Source of the DNA: Corynebacterium sp. 122RC1
Lineage (GTDB): Bacteria > Actinomycetota > Actinomycetes > Mycobacteriales > Mycobacteriaceae
Direction: 5' to 3'
NCBI RefSeq assembly: GCF_024580955.1
Contig: NZ_JANIKD010000010.1
Location: forward strand, 25,484-89,483
DNA length: 64,000 nt
Positions 1 through 9,506 of this stretch are shown here, one piece after another (positions within the stretch are counted from its first letter, which is position 1; each line of letters starts with the position of its first letter). Both the position numbers and the translations under genes were made by a program. The notes below the pieces were generated by a model. It saw nothing but the letters and a program-made list of their open reading frames with translations. It was not told where the DNA came from and did no database searches.

Positions 1-815
1 GCAGATGGGAACGCAGCCGCAACGCCGTAAACCTTGCCCTCTGGGGAGGTGAGCTTCAGGATGAGCATGTGCTCCGCCATCCAGCCCTCCTCCTGAGCCA
101 TCACGGAAGCGATGCGCAGCGCAAAACACTTCTTTGCCAGGATTGCGTTACCGCCATAGCCGGAGCCGTAGGACCAGATCTCCTTGGTCTCTGGGAAGTG
201 CACAATGTACTTTTCATCGTTGCAAGGCCACGCAACGTCCTGCTCACCCGGAGCAAGGGGGGCGCCAACGGAGTGCAGGCAGGGCACAAATTCACCGTTG
301 CCAAGCTTGTCCAGCGCAGCCTGGCCCATGCGGGTCATGATGCGCATGGAAAGTACAACGTAGGGGGAGTCAGTAAGTTGCACGCCAATCTTTGGATCCT
401 CTGAATCCAGTGGGCCCATGGCGAACGGCACAACGTACATGGTGCGCCCGCGCATCGCGCCGGAGAAGTGCGCACCGAGCTCCTCTTTCATCTTCTTTGG
501 ATCAGCCCAGTTGTTGGTTGGGCCGGCATCTTCTTCCTTCTCGGAGCAGATGAAGGTACGCGACTCCACACGGGCAACGTCGGATGGGTTGGAACGCGCC
601 AAGAAGCTATTCGGGCGCTTTTCCTCATTGAGGCGAATCAGGGTGCCTTGCTCCACCAATTCAGCGGTGAGGCGGTCCCACTCCTCCTGGGAACCGTCAA
701 CGAACACTACGCTTTCGGGCTGGAATAGCTCTACGTTCTCCGCAATCCAATTGAGCAGCCTTTCATTCTCAGTTGGGGCGGTACCTTCGAGGCCCTTAAT
801 GGTCACGGCGGACAT
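1..815 (-). CDS. pckG: Phosphoenolpyruvate carboxykinase (GTP), 5' part only
   Basis: Converts oxaloacetate and GTP to phosphoenolpyruvate and CO2, the cytoplasmic entry step of gluconeogenesis. About 271 residues are present, from the ATG at 813-815 (preceded by AGGAG) to the window edge; the family is about 600 residues long, so the nucleotide and metal binding C-terminal half is missing. The translated N-terminus follows the corynebacterial enzyme closely ([49 protein letters not shown], then [10 protein letters not shown]). It is transcribed away from trmB, and the roughly 330-bp divergent gap carries the control region. Truncation is due only to the window. Confidence 0.95.
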   Translation of the reverse strand, partial: MSAVTIKGLEGTAPTENERLLNWIAENVELFQPESVVFVDGSQEEWDRLTAELVEQGTLIRLNEEKRPNSFLARSNPSDVARVESRTFICSEKEEDAGPTNNWADPKKMKEELGAHFSGAMRGRTMYVVPFAMGPLDSEDPKIGVQLTDSPYVVLSMRIMTRMGQAALDKLGNGEFVPCLHSVGAPLAPGEQDVAWPCNDEKYIVHFPETKEIWSYGSGYGGNAILAKKCFALRIASVMAQEEGWMAEHMLILKLTSPEGKVYGVAAAFPS

Positions 816-1149
816 CGCATCTCCTGGTTAATCAGTACGCTGGCAGTTCTACATCACACAGCGTAACCATTCGTGCAACCATTCCATGTGGAATTTTTGT
901 AACCCACATCACCTGAACCGTTTTACCCCCGATCTCCTTGGTTTTTACCTCAATACCTACACCCCCGGCCAAAAAATCGCCCCACCCTATTGGGGGTGAA
1001 AGGAGTTCCACGCTACCCAATCAAGCCGGCACTCCCCCAACTCCTACCGCCGCGGTGAGGGGCGCGCCTGCGAGGAGCGCCTGCGGTCTGCGTCGGCACC
1101 TTATCGATCGTATTGCCCCTTGGGCCTCCTTAAAGGCAAGATAAGAGGG
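816..1149. promoter_or_regulatory. Divergent control region between pckG and trmB
   Basis: No convincing gene lies in these 334 bases. Visible elements are a perfect 14-bp palindrome ATTCCATGTGGAAT (881-894) that is followed by a T-run on the plus strand, and a hairpin CACCC/GGGTG near 973-988 with a T-run on its minus-strand side, inside the presumed pckG leader. The stretch just before pckG contains TGTGATGT on the minus strand, which matches only half of the GlxR (cAMP receptor) consensus TGTGA-N6-TCACA. pckG is carbon-regulated in relatives, so operators here are expected, but none is proven. Confidence 0.4.
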
Positions 1150-1911
1150 ATGTCTACTACTGATAAAACCCCACGTTTCCAATCTGATTTCAACGAAGAA
1201 TTTTCTAATGATTTGGACTACCCGCGCCTAGGCACGGTGAGTTTCCGCCGCGGCACGCTCACAGACAACCAGCAGGCACGCTGGGACGAATACTGGCCGC
1301 AGCTTGGCAAGGAGCTTTCCGACGAGCCCCTGGACGTCTCGGCGTGGTTCGGCAGGACTGACGCCCCCACAATCCTGGAAATCGGCTCCGGCACCGGTAC
1401 CTCCACCGCAGCGATGGCGCCCCTTGAAGCGGATACAAACATTATTGCAGTGGAACTGTACAAGCCTGGTTTGGCAAAGCTCCTCGGTGCGGTGGTGCGT
1501 GATGAGATTTCCAACATCCGCATGATCCGCGGCGACGGCGTGGAAGTACTCGGGCGCATGTTCGGCCCAGAGTCTTTGGATGGCGTGCGAATTTTCTTCC
1601 CCGACCCCTGGCCAAAGGCGCGCCACCACAAGCGGCGCATTATCCAGTCCGGCGTGCTGAACCTGATTGCCAGCCGGCTGAAGCCGGGCGGCGTGTTGCA
1701 TGTAGCCACTGACCACGCCGACTACGCCGAGTGGATCAACGAGCTGGTTCATGTGGAACCACAGCTTGAGTACATGGGCTGGCCGTGGCCTGAGTGCCCT
1801 CAGCTCACGGACCGCCAAGTGATCACCAAGTTTGAGGGCAAAGGCCTGGAAAAAGACCACGTGATCACTGAGTTCTTGTGGAGGCGCATTAGTGGAGGCG
1901 CAAGTGAGTAA
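1150..1911 (+). CDS. trmB: tRNA (guanine-N7)-methyltransferase TrmB
   Basis: Methylates N7 of guanosine 46 in the tRNA variable loop using S-adenosylmethionine; cytoplasmic. The 253-residue protein has the Rossmann SAM motif [16 protein letters not shown] near residues 80-95 and the TrmB signature [15 protein letters not shown] near 150, with a TDH/Y segment after it. The ATG at 1150 (MSTTDK) follows AAGAGGG closely; an in-frame ATG at 1120 would add ten unconserved residues. The 3' end overlaps the next gene by 8 bases, so the two are probably translationally coupled. A shared position beside pckG and an MmpL gene is seen in other corynebacteria. Confidence 0.93.
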   Translation: MSTTDKTPRFQSDFNEEFSNDLDYPRLGTVSFRRGTLTDNQQARWDEYWPQLGKELSDEPLDVSAWFGRTDAPTILEIGSGTGTSTAAMAPLEADTNIIAVELYKPGLAKLLGAVVRDEISNIRMIRGDGVEVLGRMFGPESLDGVRIFFPDPWPKARHHKRRIIQSGVLNLIASRLKPGGVLHVATDHADYAEWINELVHVEPQLEYMGWPWPECPQLTDRQVITKFEGKGLEKDHVITEFLWRRISGGASE

Positions 1912-2530
1912 CAACCTTTTGTTGGTGTGGGACGCCCCCAACCTGGACATGGGCCTGGGTGCCATCCTGGGCGGGCGCCCAACCACCGCCTACCGCCCGC
2001 GTTTTGACGCTGTGGGTAAGTGGCTGTTGGCGCGCGCCGGCGAGCTCAGTCACCTCACGGGGGAAAAAGTGGAGGCGGAAGCAACCGTGTTCACCAACGT
2101 CACCCCAGGTGGCGCGGAGCAAATCCGGCCGTGGGTGGAGGCACTGCGCAACATCGGCTACGCAGTGTTTGCCAAGCCCAAGCTCAACGAAGAATCCGAC
2201 GTTGACCCAGACATGCTGGAGCACATTCGCCAGCGCTTCGCCGCGGGTAACCTCGCGGGGCTGGTGGTAGCCAGCGCAGATGGACAGAACTTCAAGGACA
2301 CCCTTGAGGAACTCGCTAAGGACGGGGTACGCGTTACCGTCCTAGGCTTCCACGAGCACGCCTCATGGGCAGTGGCCAGCGAGCAAGTGGACTTTGTGGA
2401 CCTGGAAGATGTCCCAGGAGTGTTCCGCGAACCACTGCCGCGTGTGAGCCTGGATCAGCTTCCGCCGGAAGGCGCATGGCTGCAGCCGCTGCGCCCACTG
2501 ACCTCCCTTTTAACCGGACGCAGCAGTTAG
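1904..2530 (+). CDS. NYN domain protein (predicted ribonuclease)
   Basis: Small cytoplasmic protein of 208 residues with the NYN/PIN-like fold: an N-terminal strand ending in DAPNLDMG, an acidic [10 protein letters not shown] segment and [10 protein letters not shown], which together supply the acidic metal-binding residues of the family. NYN proteins are predicted RNases; the target is unknown. Two GTG starts are possible. The one at 1904 has GGAGG five bases upstream and gives [10 protein letters not shown]; the one at 1892 has its own GGAGG and adds four residues. The gene starts inside the trmB stop region and ends about 130 bp before the MmpL gene. A link to tRNA turnover is only suggested by coupling to trmB. 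Confidence 0.8.
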   Translation: MSNNLLLVWDAPNLDMGLGAILGGRPTTAYRPRFDAVGKWLLARAGELSHLTGEKVEAEATVFTNVTPGGAEQIRPWVEALRNIGYAVFAKPKLNEESDVDPDMLEHIRQRFAAGNLAGLVVASADGQNFKDTLEELAKDGVRVTVLGFHEHASWAVASEQVDFVDLEDVPGVFREPLPRVSLDQLPPEGAWLQPLRPLTSLLTGRSS

Positions 2531-2658
2531 GGTGCTTGCCTCAAAGCTCAGGGCCGGTGCTCGGGGCCGGCGCACAGGGCCGGAGCTCGGGACCGGCGCA
2601 CACACAATAGCGCCACACGATAGCGTGATGAACAGCATAAATAAGCAGGAGAAAAGCG

Positions 2659-4926
2659 ATGTTTTCCACATGGGGTGATTTTGCCTACCGCCACCGCAAG
2701 GTGGTCCCAGTGGTTGTGGTGGCGCTCATTTTGGCGCTGCATGTGCTGTTTGGCATGCGCCTAGCGGAGCGCATGAGCCAGGAAGGCTGGGACGACCCCG
2801 GCTCCTCCTCCACGCAGGCCGCACGCATTGAACAGGAGGTGTTTGGCCGCGATAATTCCGGTGACGTGATCCTGCTGTTCCGCAACGAGGACGGCCAACC
2901 GATTGCCAACTCCCCCGAGTTCGATGACATGCGGGCGTACCTGGTAGGGCTCCAGGAGCTCTACCCCGAGCAAATTGACTCCATCACCAGCTACTTCGAC
3001 GCCCGGAACCCACGCCTGGCCGCTGAGGATGGTGCCGTAGTGTTTGCCGCGGTGGCACTCCAAGGCGACAACGAGCAAACGCTCAAAGACTTCCGCACCA
3101 TCCAACCCGCGCTCTCCCCCGAGTTCAGCGGGGTGAGCGTGGAGGTTGCTGGTGCAACCGCGGTTGCCGACGCGCTCGACGCCGGCATGGCAGGAGACAT
3201 CAAGCGCGCCGAGGTCTACGCCCTCCCGGCGGTGGGCTTGCTGCTGTTGGTTGTGTTTGGCTCCGTGGTGGCGGCATTCATGCCGCTGATCGTGGGTGTG
3301 CTGTCCATCCTGGGCTCGCTGGGTGTGCTGTCCATCCTGGCGGGCTTTACTCAGGTGAATGTGTTTGCGCAGTCGGTGGTCACGCTGCTGGGTTTGGGGT
3401 TGGCCATTGACTACGGCTTGTTCATGGTGTCGCGCTTCCGCGAGGAGATGGACAACGGCCGTGAAGTACGCGAGGCCGTGCGAATCACCACCGCAACTGC
3501 CGGCAAAACGGTGGTTTTCTCCGCGGCGATGGTAGCCGTGGCACTTTCCGGGCTGTTGGTGTTCCCGCAGGCCTTCCTGAAGTCCGTGGCCTACGGTGCG
3601 ATGAGCGCGGTGGGCCTGGCGGCGCTGCTTTCCGTTACCTTGCTTCCGGCAATCTTTGGCCTGCTTGGGCACAACATTGACAAGTTCTCCGTACGCCGCA
3701 CCAGCCGCAAAGCCCGCACGTTGCAAAGCACCTGGTGGTACCGCCTGCCACAGTGGGCAATGAAGCACGCCAAGCTGGTCACCCTGGGCCTGTGTGCCCT
3801 CCTCATTGGCCTTACGCTGCCGCTGGCTGGCGTGAAGTTCGGTGGCCTCAATGAGACGTACCTCCCCCCAAACAACGAGGTACGCCAAACCCAAGAGGCC
3901 TTCAACCAGGCCTTCCCTGAGTACCGTACCGAGCCGATCAAGCTGGTGGTCACCGGCGCCACCAACCAGCAGCTCGGTGAGATTTTCGCCCAGGCCAACC
4001 AGGTCACCGGCCTCAGTGGCACCTTCCGCCCCTCCACCGCAACGGTGGACGGCACCACGGTGCTTTCCGCAGGCATCACGGACCGCTCACAAAACGCCAA
4101 TGTGATTGAGCAACTCCGGGCGATCTCCGTGCCTGAAGGCGTAGAAGTGTACATTGGCGGCACCCCGGCCCTGGAAGTGGAATCCATCGAGGCGCTGTTT
4201 GAAAAGCTGCCAACTATGGCCATTTACATTGTGGTGGCCACCTTCCTGCTGATGGCGCTGGTGTTCGGCTCCGTGATTCTGCCTGCCAAGGCGGTAATCA
4301 TGACTGTGCTGGGCATGGGTGCCACCATGGGTATCCTCACGCTCATGTTCGTAGATGGTGTGGGCGCCGATCTGTTCGGCTTCACCGCCGGCCCACTGAT
4401 GAGCCCCGTATTGGTGCTCATCATGGCGATCGTTTACGGCCTCAGCACGGACTATGAGGTATTCCTGGTTTCGCGCATGGTGGAGGCACGTGAAAACGGC
4501 GAATCCACAGATGAGGCCATCAAGTACGGTACCGCCCACACCGGTGGCATCATCACCGCCGCGGCGCTCATCATGATTGTGGTGTGTGGTGCTTTCGGGT
4601 TCTCTGAGATCGTGATGATGAAGTACATCGCCTTCGGCATGATCTTTGCCCTATTCTTCGACGCCACCATCATCCGCATGCTCCTCGTCCCCGCAGTCAT
4701 GCACCTGCTGCGCGAAGACAACTGGTGGGCGCCAGGATGGGTGAAGAGGGCGTCGGCATGGCTCGGTCACAATGACACCGGCAGCACGCCAGAGGGGATT
4801 TCGCTTGACGACGCCCGCCTGTCCGGCCCGGACGTTGCGGTACGCTCGGGGCGTACGGTGGAAGAGGATCACGACCTCGTACCATTCCAAGAACTTGTGC
4901 AACGGCTCGGAAAGGAACAGCGCTAA
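2659..4926 (+). CDS. mmpL: MmpL/RND family exporter (probable corynomycolate exporter)
   Basis: Inner-membrane RND transporter of 755 residues, with the usual twelve membrane segments in two halves and two large periplasmic loops (about 45-175 and 400-510). The proton-relay residues sit in GLGLAIDYGLFMVSRF (about 245-260) and YGLSTDYEVFLVSR (about 590-605), the Asp-Tyr pairs needed in MmpL3-type pumps. In C. glutamicum the gene at this place (CmpL1) helps carry trehalose monocorynomycolate across the membrane, matching the Pks13-FadD32 genes nearby. RBS AGGAG precedes the ATG. It lacks the long MmpL3 C-terminal tail; only about 60 polar residues follow the last helix. Substrate is inferred from context. 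Confidence 0.88.
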   Translation: MFSTWGDFAYRHRKVVPVVVVALILALHVLFGMRLAERMSQEGWDDPGSSSTQAARIEQEVFGRDNSGDVILLFRNEDGQPIANSPEFDDMRAYLVGLQELYPEQIDSITSYFDARNPRLAAEDGAVVFAAVALQGDNEQTLKDFRTIQPALSPEFSGVSVEVAGATAVADALDAGMAGDIKRAEVYALPAVGLLLLVVFGSVVAAFMPLIVGVLSILGSLGVLSILAGFTQVNVFAQSVVTLLGLGLAIDYGLFMVSRFREEMDNGREVREAVRITTATAGKTVVFSAAMVAVALSGLLVFPQAFLKSVAYGAMSAVGLAALLSVTLLPAIFGLLGHNIDKFSVRRTSRKARTLQSTWWYRLPQWAMKHAKLVTLGLCALLIGLTLPLAGVKFGGLNETYLPPNNEVRQTQEAFNQAFPEYRTEPIKLVVTGATNQQLGEIFAQANQVTGLSGTFRPSTATVDGTTVLSAGITDRSQNANVIEQLRAISVPEGVEVYIGGTPALEVESIEALFEKLPTMAIYIVVATFLLMALVFGSVILPAKAVIMTVLGMGATMGILTLMFVDGVGADLFGFTAGPLMSPVLVLIMAIVYGLSTDYEVFLVSRMVEARENGESTDEAIKYGTAHTGGIITAAALIMIVVCGAFGFSEIVMMKYIAFGMIFALFFDATIIRMLLVPAVMHLLREDNWWAPGWVKRASAWLGHNDTGSTPEGISLDDARLSGPDVAVRSGRTVEEDHDLVPFQELVQRLGKEQR

Positions 4927-4932
4927 GACCTG

Positions 4933-6015
4933 ATGAAGAATTGGCTTCGCTTCTTAGGCCCCCTGCTGATTCTGGCGGTGGCTGCTTTCCTCCTGCGAGA
5001 CAAAATGCCCTTCCTCAACGAAGGCTACATGGAAGTCCGCGAGGCCAATGCTTGGATCCTGCTGCTGGCTTTTGCCGCCATTGTCCTTTCCTTCTTCGCC
5101 ATGGCGGAAGTAATGCGCATCCTGCTAGGCGCCGGTGGCGCCAAAGTGCCGCTCAAGGAGACCTCACGCCTGACGTTCATCTCCAACGCCTGGAGCTCCA
5201 CCCTGCCGGGTGGGGCGGCGATTTCCACGGTGTACCAATTCCACACCATGCGAAATTGGGGTGTGAGCGTGCTGGTTTCCAGTTGGTTCATCGTGCTCTC
5301 CGGGGCCATCTCCACGCTGTGGTTGGTTGCCCTGGGCACCGCCGGCGTGCTGTTCCTCGGGGCGAGTTTTAGCATTTGGCCGCTACTCGGGACGGCCTTT
5401 TTGATGGTGGCGGTATCCATTGGCCTGTATGCGCTCACGAACAATCCCAAGGTGCTGATCAACGTGACGCACCTGCTGCCGCGCTGGAAGGTGCGCCTGG
5501 ATGCGTCGTTACTGCAAATGGAAGCGGTGCGCCTTACACCCAGCAGATTTGCGGTGAGCAGCGCGCTCTCCCTGGCCAACTGGCTGCTGGACATCGTGGG
5601 GCTGTGGCTGTGCATTTGGGCGGTCACCGGCATTCTCCCCTCATGGACACGCATCGGTGAAACACCCTCATTTCTGGCGATCACGCTGGCATTTGTGACA
5701 GCAAAAATTGTGGGAACCGCGCAGGTCACCCCGGCGGGCGTGGGGCCGGTGGAGGCCGCCATGACTGCCAGCCTGGTGGCGGCAGGGCTACCCGCCTCCA
5801 CCGCGTTCGGTGTGGTGCTGGTGTACCGAGTGCTCGCCTTTGTGCTGCCCACGGTGATTGGGTGGCTGGTGTACGCGGTGCATGTGATGCGCGGCGGGAA
5901 TCGTTTTGACATCCACCACCCGCAGCAATACCCGGCTGGTGTTGGGGGTGGTGTTAGTGAGGGCGCGGTTGACGACGAAAACCCAGTTGGAGAAACGAAG
6001 GAGCAGGGACAATGA
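4933..6015 (+). CDS. Integral membrane protein of the YbhN / LPG synthase TM family (UPF0104)
   Basis: A 360-residue polytopic protein with about eight hydrophobic segments and the family stretch AQVTPAGVGPVEAAMTA (about 255-272), typical of the lysylphosphatidylglycerol synthase transmembrane region family. No soluble aminoacyl-transfer domain follows, so it is not a full MprF; roles suggested for stand-alone members include lipid flipping or help to glycolipid transport. It starts 6 bases after the mmpL stop and overlaps the next gene by ATGA, so it sits in an mmpL operon and probably works with the exporter. The last 40 residues are polar and cytoplasmic. Confidence 0.75.
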   Translation: MKNWLRFLGPLLILAVAAFLLRDKMPFLNEGYMEVREANAWILLLAFAAIVLSFFAMAEVMRILLGAGGAKVPLKETSRLTFISNAWSSTLPGGAAISTVYQFHTMRNWGVSVLVSSWFIVLSGAISTLWLVALGTAGVLFLGASFSIWPLLGTAFLMVAVSIGLYALTNNPKVLINVTHLLPRWKVRLDASLLQMEAVRLTPSRFAVSSALSLANWLLDIVGLWLCIWAVTGILPSWTRIGETPSFLAITLAFVTAKIVGTAQVTPAGVGPVEAAMTASLVAAGLPASTAFGVVLVYRVLAFVLPTVIGWLVYAVHVMRGGNRFDIHHPQQYPAGVGGGVSEGAVDDENPVGETKEQGQ

Positions 6016-6350
6016 AACACTTTGTGATTGATATTTTGGCAGTGCTTGTGTTCGCCATCCTTGCGCGAATGGCGCACGGCGGGCTGGGCGTGGTGGAAGT
6101 GCTCGATACGTTCTGGCCATTCGCGGTGGGAACCGTGCTGGCTTGGGCGGTGATCCGCAACCGGCCAGAAGTGGACCTGGGCAGCGGGGTAATCGCATGG
6201 CTGTTTACCGCCGTGACCGGCCTGGTGATTTGGGCGCTGCGCCACGCGGCAGTTCCACACTGGAGCTTCATCATTGTGGCAACGGTAATGAGCGGATTGT
6301 TGCTGGTGGGCTGGCGCGTGATCGCGAAGGTGCTGGTGCGGGGGCGGTAG
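6012..6350 (+). CDS. DUF3054 family membrane protein
   Basis: A 112-residue hydrophobic protein with four predicted membrane helices and the DUF3054 pattern: D near the N-terminus, RMAHG after the first helix, FWPFAVG, and a conserved Trp-rich middle. Function is unknown. The start ATG overlaps the TGA of the upstream gene, indicating coupling, and it is the last gene of the mmpL operon; the CRISPR island begins right after it. Length is normal for the family. Confidence 0.78.
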   Translation: MKHFVIDILAVLVFAILARMAHGGLGVVEVLDTFWPFAVGTVLAWAVIRNRPEVDLGSGVIAWLFTAVTGLVIWALRHAAVPHWSFIIVATVMSGLLLVGWRVIAKVLVRGR

Positions 6351-6519
6351 TAAGTGGGGTGGGCCCCTTCTAACGAGTCCGAGGTTGGACGGGAAGAAAG
6401 TTCTGATGAGCTAACGAGACCCGCCCTCAGTTTCGATTTCACGCATGTGCCGACACCCGTAGTCCGATAAGCTCTTAACCACGCTCTTCTCCGCGCACGC
6501 GGGCTGGGGGCGCACGCTT
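6351..6519 (+). promoter_or_regulatory. Probable CRISPR leader
   Basis: This 169-bp gap between the DUF3054 gene and the first repeat is the only sequence at the 5' end of the array if crRNAs are made from the plus strand, as the tracrRNA pairing requires. It holds an imperfect direct repeat CTAACGAGTCC (6370-6380) and CTAACGAGACC (6411-6421), then a less GC-rich patch (CCGATAAGCTCTTAACC). No clear -35/-10 pair is visible. It is shorter and more GC-rich than many leaders, so the call rests on position. Confidence 0.45.
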
Positions 6520-9117
6520 GCTGGGGATCAACTCTCAAAATCCCTGATAGACTTCGCTCTAGTGGGATGTCGCCGCGTTTTCCGCTGGGGATCAACTCTC
6601 AAAATCCCTGATAGACTTCAGCCCCCGCCTGAATCAACAAGCCAGCCGCTGGGGATCAACTCTCAAAATCCCTGATAGACTTCCCCCACGAATCTGCCCA
6701 CCAATATGCACGCTGGGGATCAACTCTCAAAATCCCTGATAGACTTCCTCTGGAACATCCTCGCATTGCATTGTGGCTGGGGATCAACTCTCAAAATCCC
6801 TGATAGACTTCTTTTGGTGCCACCCACGCACTATTACCCGCTGGGGATCAACTCTCAAAATCCCTGATAGACTTCGATTACCAGGAGCTTTTCGTGTGGA
6901 TGGGCTGGGGATCAACTCTCAAAATCCCTGATAGACTTCCGGGCACTGCTTTTGGGCCTGCCTGGGTGCTGGGGATCAACTCTCAAAATCCCTGATAGAC
7001 TTCCGAGCGCCACCAACTGATTCACCACACAGCTGGGGATCAACTCTCAAAATCCCTGATAGACTTCCGCCGTCGCCTGCGCCTGTTCTGGGCAGGCTGG
7101 GGATCAACTCTCAAAATCCCTGATAGACTTCGCGGCTGCGTGGTTTTGAACCTGCGCGGGCTGGGGATCAACTCTCAAAATCCCTGATAGACTTCCGAGT
7201 CTGCCTTTACCGCGCACCGTTTCGCTGGGGATCAACTCTCAAAATCCCTGATAGACTTCTCGCCGCAGGATTTGCCCTATTTGCGGGGCTGGGGATCAAC
7301 TCTCAAAATCCCTGATAGACTTCTGCGTTGAGTCTGGGTTGGTAGATGCGCAGCTGGGGATCAACTCTCAAAATCCCTGATAGACTTCGAACCGCAGCAA
7401 ATCAACGGCGGAGACCGCTGGGGATCAACTCTCAAAATCCCTGATAGACTTCCCCTTGCTGCCGCAATCGCCGCCGGGTAGCTGGGGATCAACTCTCAAA
7501 ATCCCTGATAGACTTCTGGTCTAGTGAGGATCTAGAAACAGTAAGCTGGGGATCAACTCTCAAAATCCCTGATAGACTTCGCGGGGGAGGCCTCCACTAA
7601 CGCTGGGGGCTGGGGATCAACTCTCAAAATCCCTGATAGACTTCCTCTTCATCGTATTTTTTCCGCTCATCAGCTGGGGATCAACTCTCAAAATCCCTGA
7701 TAGACTTCGAGGCGTTCGCCGCACCTGCCAGCACGTGCTGGGGATCAACTCTCAAAATCCCTGATAGACTTCCCCCCTGACCACTAATGGTTAGGGGGTT
7801 GCTGGGGATCAACTCTCAAAATCCCTGATAGACTTCCGCCGGACCGGACAATACCTCCCACAACGCTGGGGATCAACTCTCAAAATCCCTGATAGACTTC
7901 GGCCGCGGTGTTCGTGTAATCCAGTTTCGCTGGGGATCAACTCTCAAAATCCCTGATAGACTTCGGGACGGGGATGAAGCCGGAAAAGGTTTGCTGGGGA
8001 TCAACTCTCAAAATCCCTGATAGACTTCTCCATGGGGGATAGGCTCACGCAAGCCGGCTGGGGATCAACTCTCAAAATCCCTGATAGACTTCTGGATCAC
8101 AGGCACCCTATTCCCCCAATGCTGGGGATCAACTCTCAAAATCCCTGATAGACTTCGCCAAACAGGCGCTTGCGTTATCGTGCTGCTGGGGATCAACTCT
8201 CAAAATCCCTGATAGACTTCCATGCGCTCGACAAGAACAAATCCGCAAGCTGGGGATCAACTCTCAAAATCCCTGATAGACTTCTTCGCCTTAAGCTCCA
8301 CGACCTGACCTCGCTGGGGATCAACTCTCAAAATCCCTGATAGACTTCAACGCAGCCTGCGCGCCAGCAGCGATCTGCTGGGGATCAACTCTCAAAATCC
8401 CTGATAGACTTCTGCACGGTGGAGGTACCACCCAGCAAGTGCTGGGGATCAACTCTCAAAATCCCTGATAGACTTCCGTGGAGCACTTCTACACCCCGGT
8501 AGATGCTGGGGATCAACTCTCAAAATCCCTGATAGACTTCAGCAAAACAACGGAAAAACACGGTAGTAGCTGGGGATCAACTCTCAAAATCCCTGATAGA
8601 CTTCGCATGGGTAGTGGACGTGGACGAGGAACGCTGGGGATCAACTCTCAAAATCCCTGATAGACTTCAAGCCACGGAATTAGATCCTCATTGAGGGCTG
8701 GGGATCAACTCTCAAAATCCCTGATAGACTTCGGGTAGTTGGACGGTGGTGCCACGATGTGCTGGGGATCAACTCTCAAAATCCCTGATAGACTTCCTAT
8801 TGACTTTTTCGGGCGGCGGGAATAGCTGGGGATCAACTCTCAAAATCCCTGATAGACTTCTTGTGGAGCCTGCGGAGCCTGTGCGGAGGCTGGGGATCAA
8901 CTCTCAAAATCCCTGATAGACTTCGGCGCGAACACCTAGTGAAGCTCGCGCCGCTGGGGATCAACTCTCAAAATCCCTGATAGACTTCAGGATCATCCAC
9001 CCATAGCGTGCCGTCGGCTGGGGATCAACTCTCAAAATCCCTGATAGACTTCCGAGCATCCTGCAAACCCTTCTCCGCTTTGCTGGGGATCAACTCTCAA
9101 AATCCCTGATAGACTTC
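6520..9117 (+). CRISPR. Type II-C CRISPR array, 41 repeats and 40 spacers
   Basis: The 36-bp repeat begins GCTGGGGATCAACTCT and ends CCCTGATAGACTTC. Reading each unit gives 41 copies, all identical as far as I can see, including both terminal ones. Spacers are 28 bp except spacers 13 (7324-7352) and 40 (9053-9081), which are 29 bp, so the period is 64 bp. The repeat resembles that of the C. diphtheriae type II-C system. Orientation is plus: the 5' part of the repeat pairs with the anti-repeat in the tracrRNA at 13750-13766. The array runs toward cas2 and ends at a perfect hairpin. Spacer origins cannot be judged without a search. Confidence 0.98.
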
Positions 9118-9153
9118 AGGTAGAAGCAAAAACATGCTTCTACCTGAAGTTTT
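9113..9153. terminator. Bidirectional terminator between array and cas2
   Basis: A 15-bp perfect stem: the arms 9113-9127 (ACTTCAGGTAGAAGC) and 9136-9150 enclose the 8-base loop AAAAACAT, and TTTT follows on the plus strand. The first five bases of the stem are the last bases of the terminal repeat. It can end the pre-crRNA transcript on the plus strand and the cas9-cas1-cas2 transcript on the minus strand (cas2 stop at 9168), since A-runs in the loop and flanks give U-rich ends in both senses. Confidence 0.75.
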
Positions 9154-9167
9154 ATCAATTTATTGCA

Positions 9168-9506
9168 TCAAAAAATCGTTAGTTGCTGGGGCTGATCCTC
9201 GTTCTGGGCTTCCTCCATATTGGAAAAACGTATGGCACCTGACCACTGTTTGTCTCGAACGCAGACAATCCGTACATCTCCACCCGCAGGCAGATTGGCT
9301 TTGATTGATTTCGCGAGGATTGAAACCCTAGCTGACAGTGGAAGATACTGTACATAGACGCTCAACTGCGCCATTGCAAAACCCAAGTCCAGCAGGTGGT
9401 TTCTAAACTGCGTTGCTTCCCTTCGAGCCTTCTTTGAGGTAACAGGCAGATCAAACATCACGATGCACCACACGTCATCCTCACCCTTCTTCGGCAAAAC
9501 CACCAC
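9168..9506 (-). CDS. cas2: CRISPR-associated endoribonuclease Cas2
   Basis: Forms the Cas1-Cas2 integrase that inserts new spacers at the leader end. The 112-residue protein has the ferredoxin-like Cas2 pattern: VWCIVMFDLPVTSKKARRE with the conserved Asp at residue 19, then FRNHLLDLGFAMAQLSVYVQ and a C-terminal strand region. Its start lies inside cas1 (26-bp overlap), indicating translational coupling. It is the last cas gene; no csn2 or cas4 follows, which defines subtype II-C. Confidence 0.95.
   Translation of the reverse strand: MVVLPKKGEDDVWCIVMFDLPVTSKKARREATQFRNHLLDLGFAMAQLSVYVQYLPLSARVSILAKSIKANLPAGGDVRIVCVRDKQWSGAIRFSNMEEAQNEDQPQQLTIF

Noticed and set aside
2531..2658. CCGGCGCACA direct repeat (near 2569 and 2592) as a mobile element trace
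   Set aside because: Only a ten-base repeat in GC-rich spacer; no ends, no target duplication.
6370..6421. CTAACGAG direct repeats as attachment sites of the CRISPR island
   Set aside because: Both copies lie on the same side of the island and no copy was seen near 13.8-13.9 kb, so they do not flank it; kept only as a leader feature.
8478..8660. Short open frame inside the CRISPR array
   Set aside because: It is made only of repeats and spacers.
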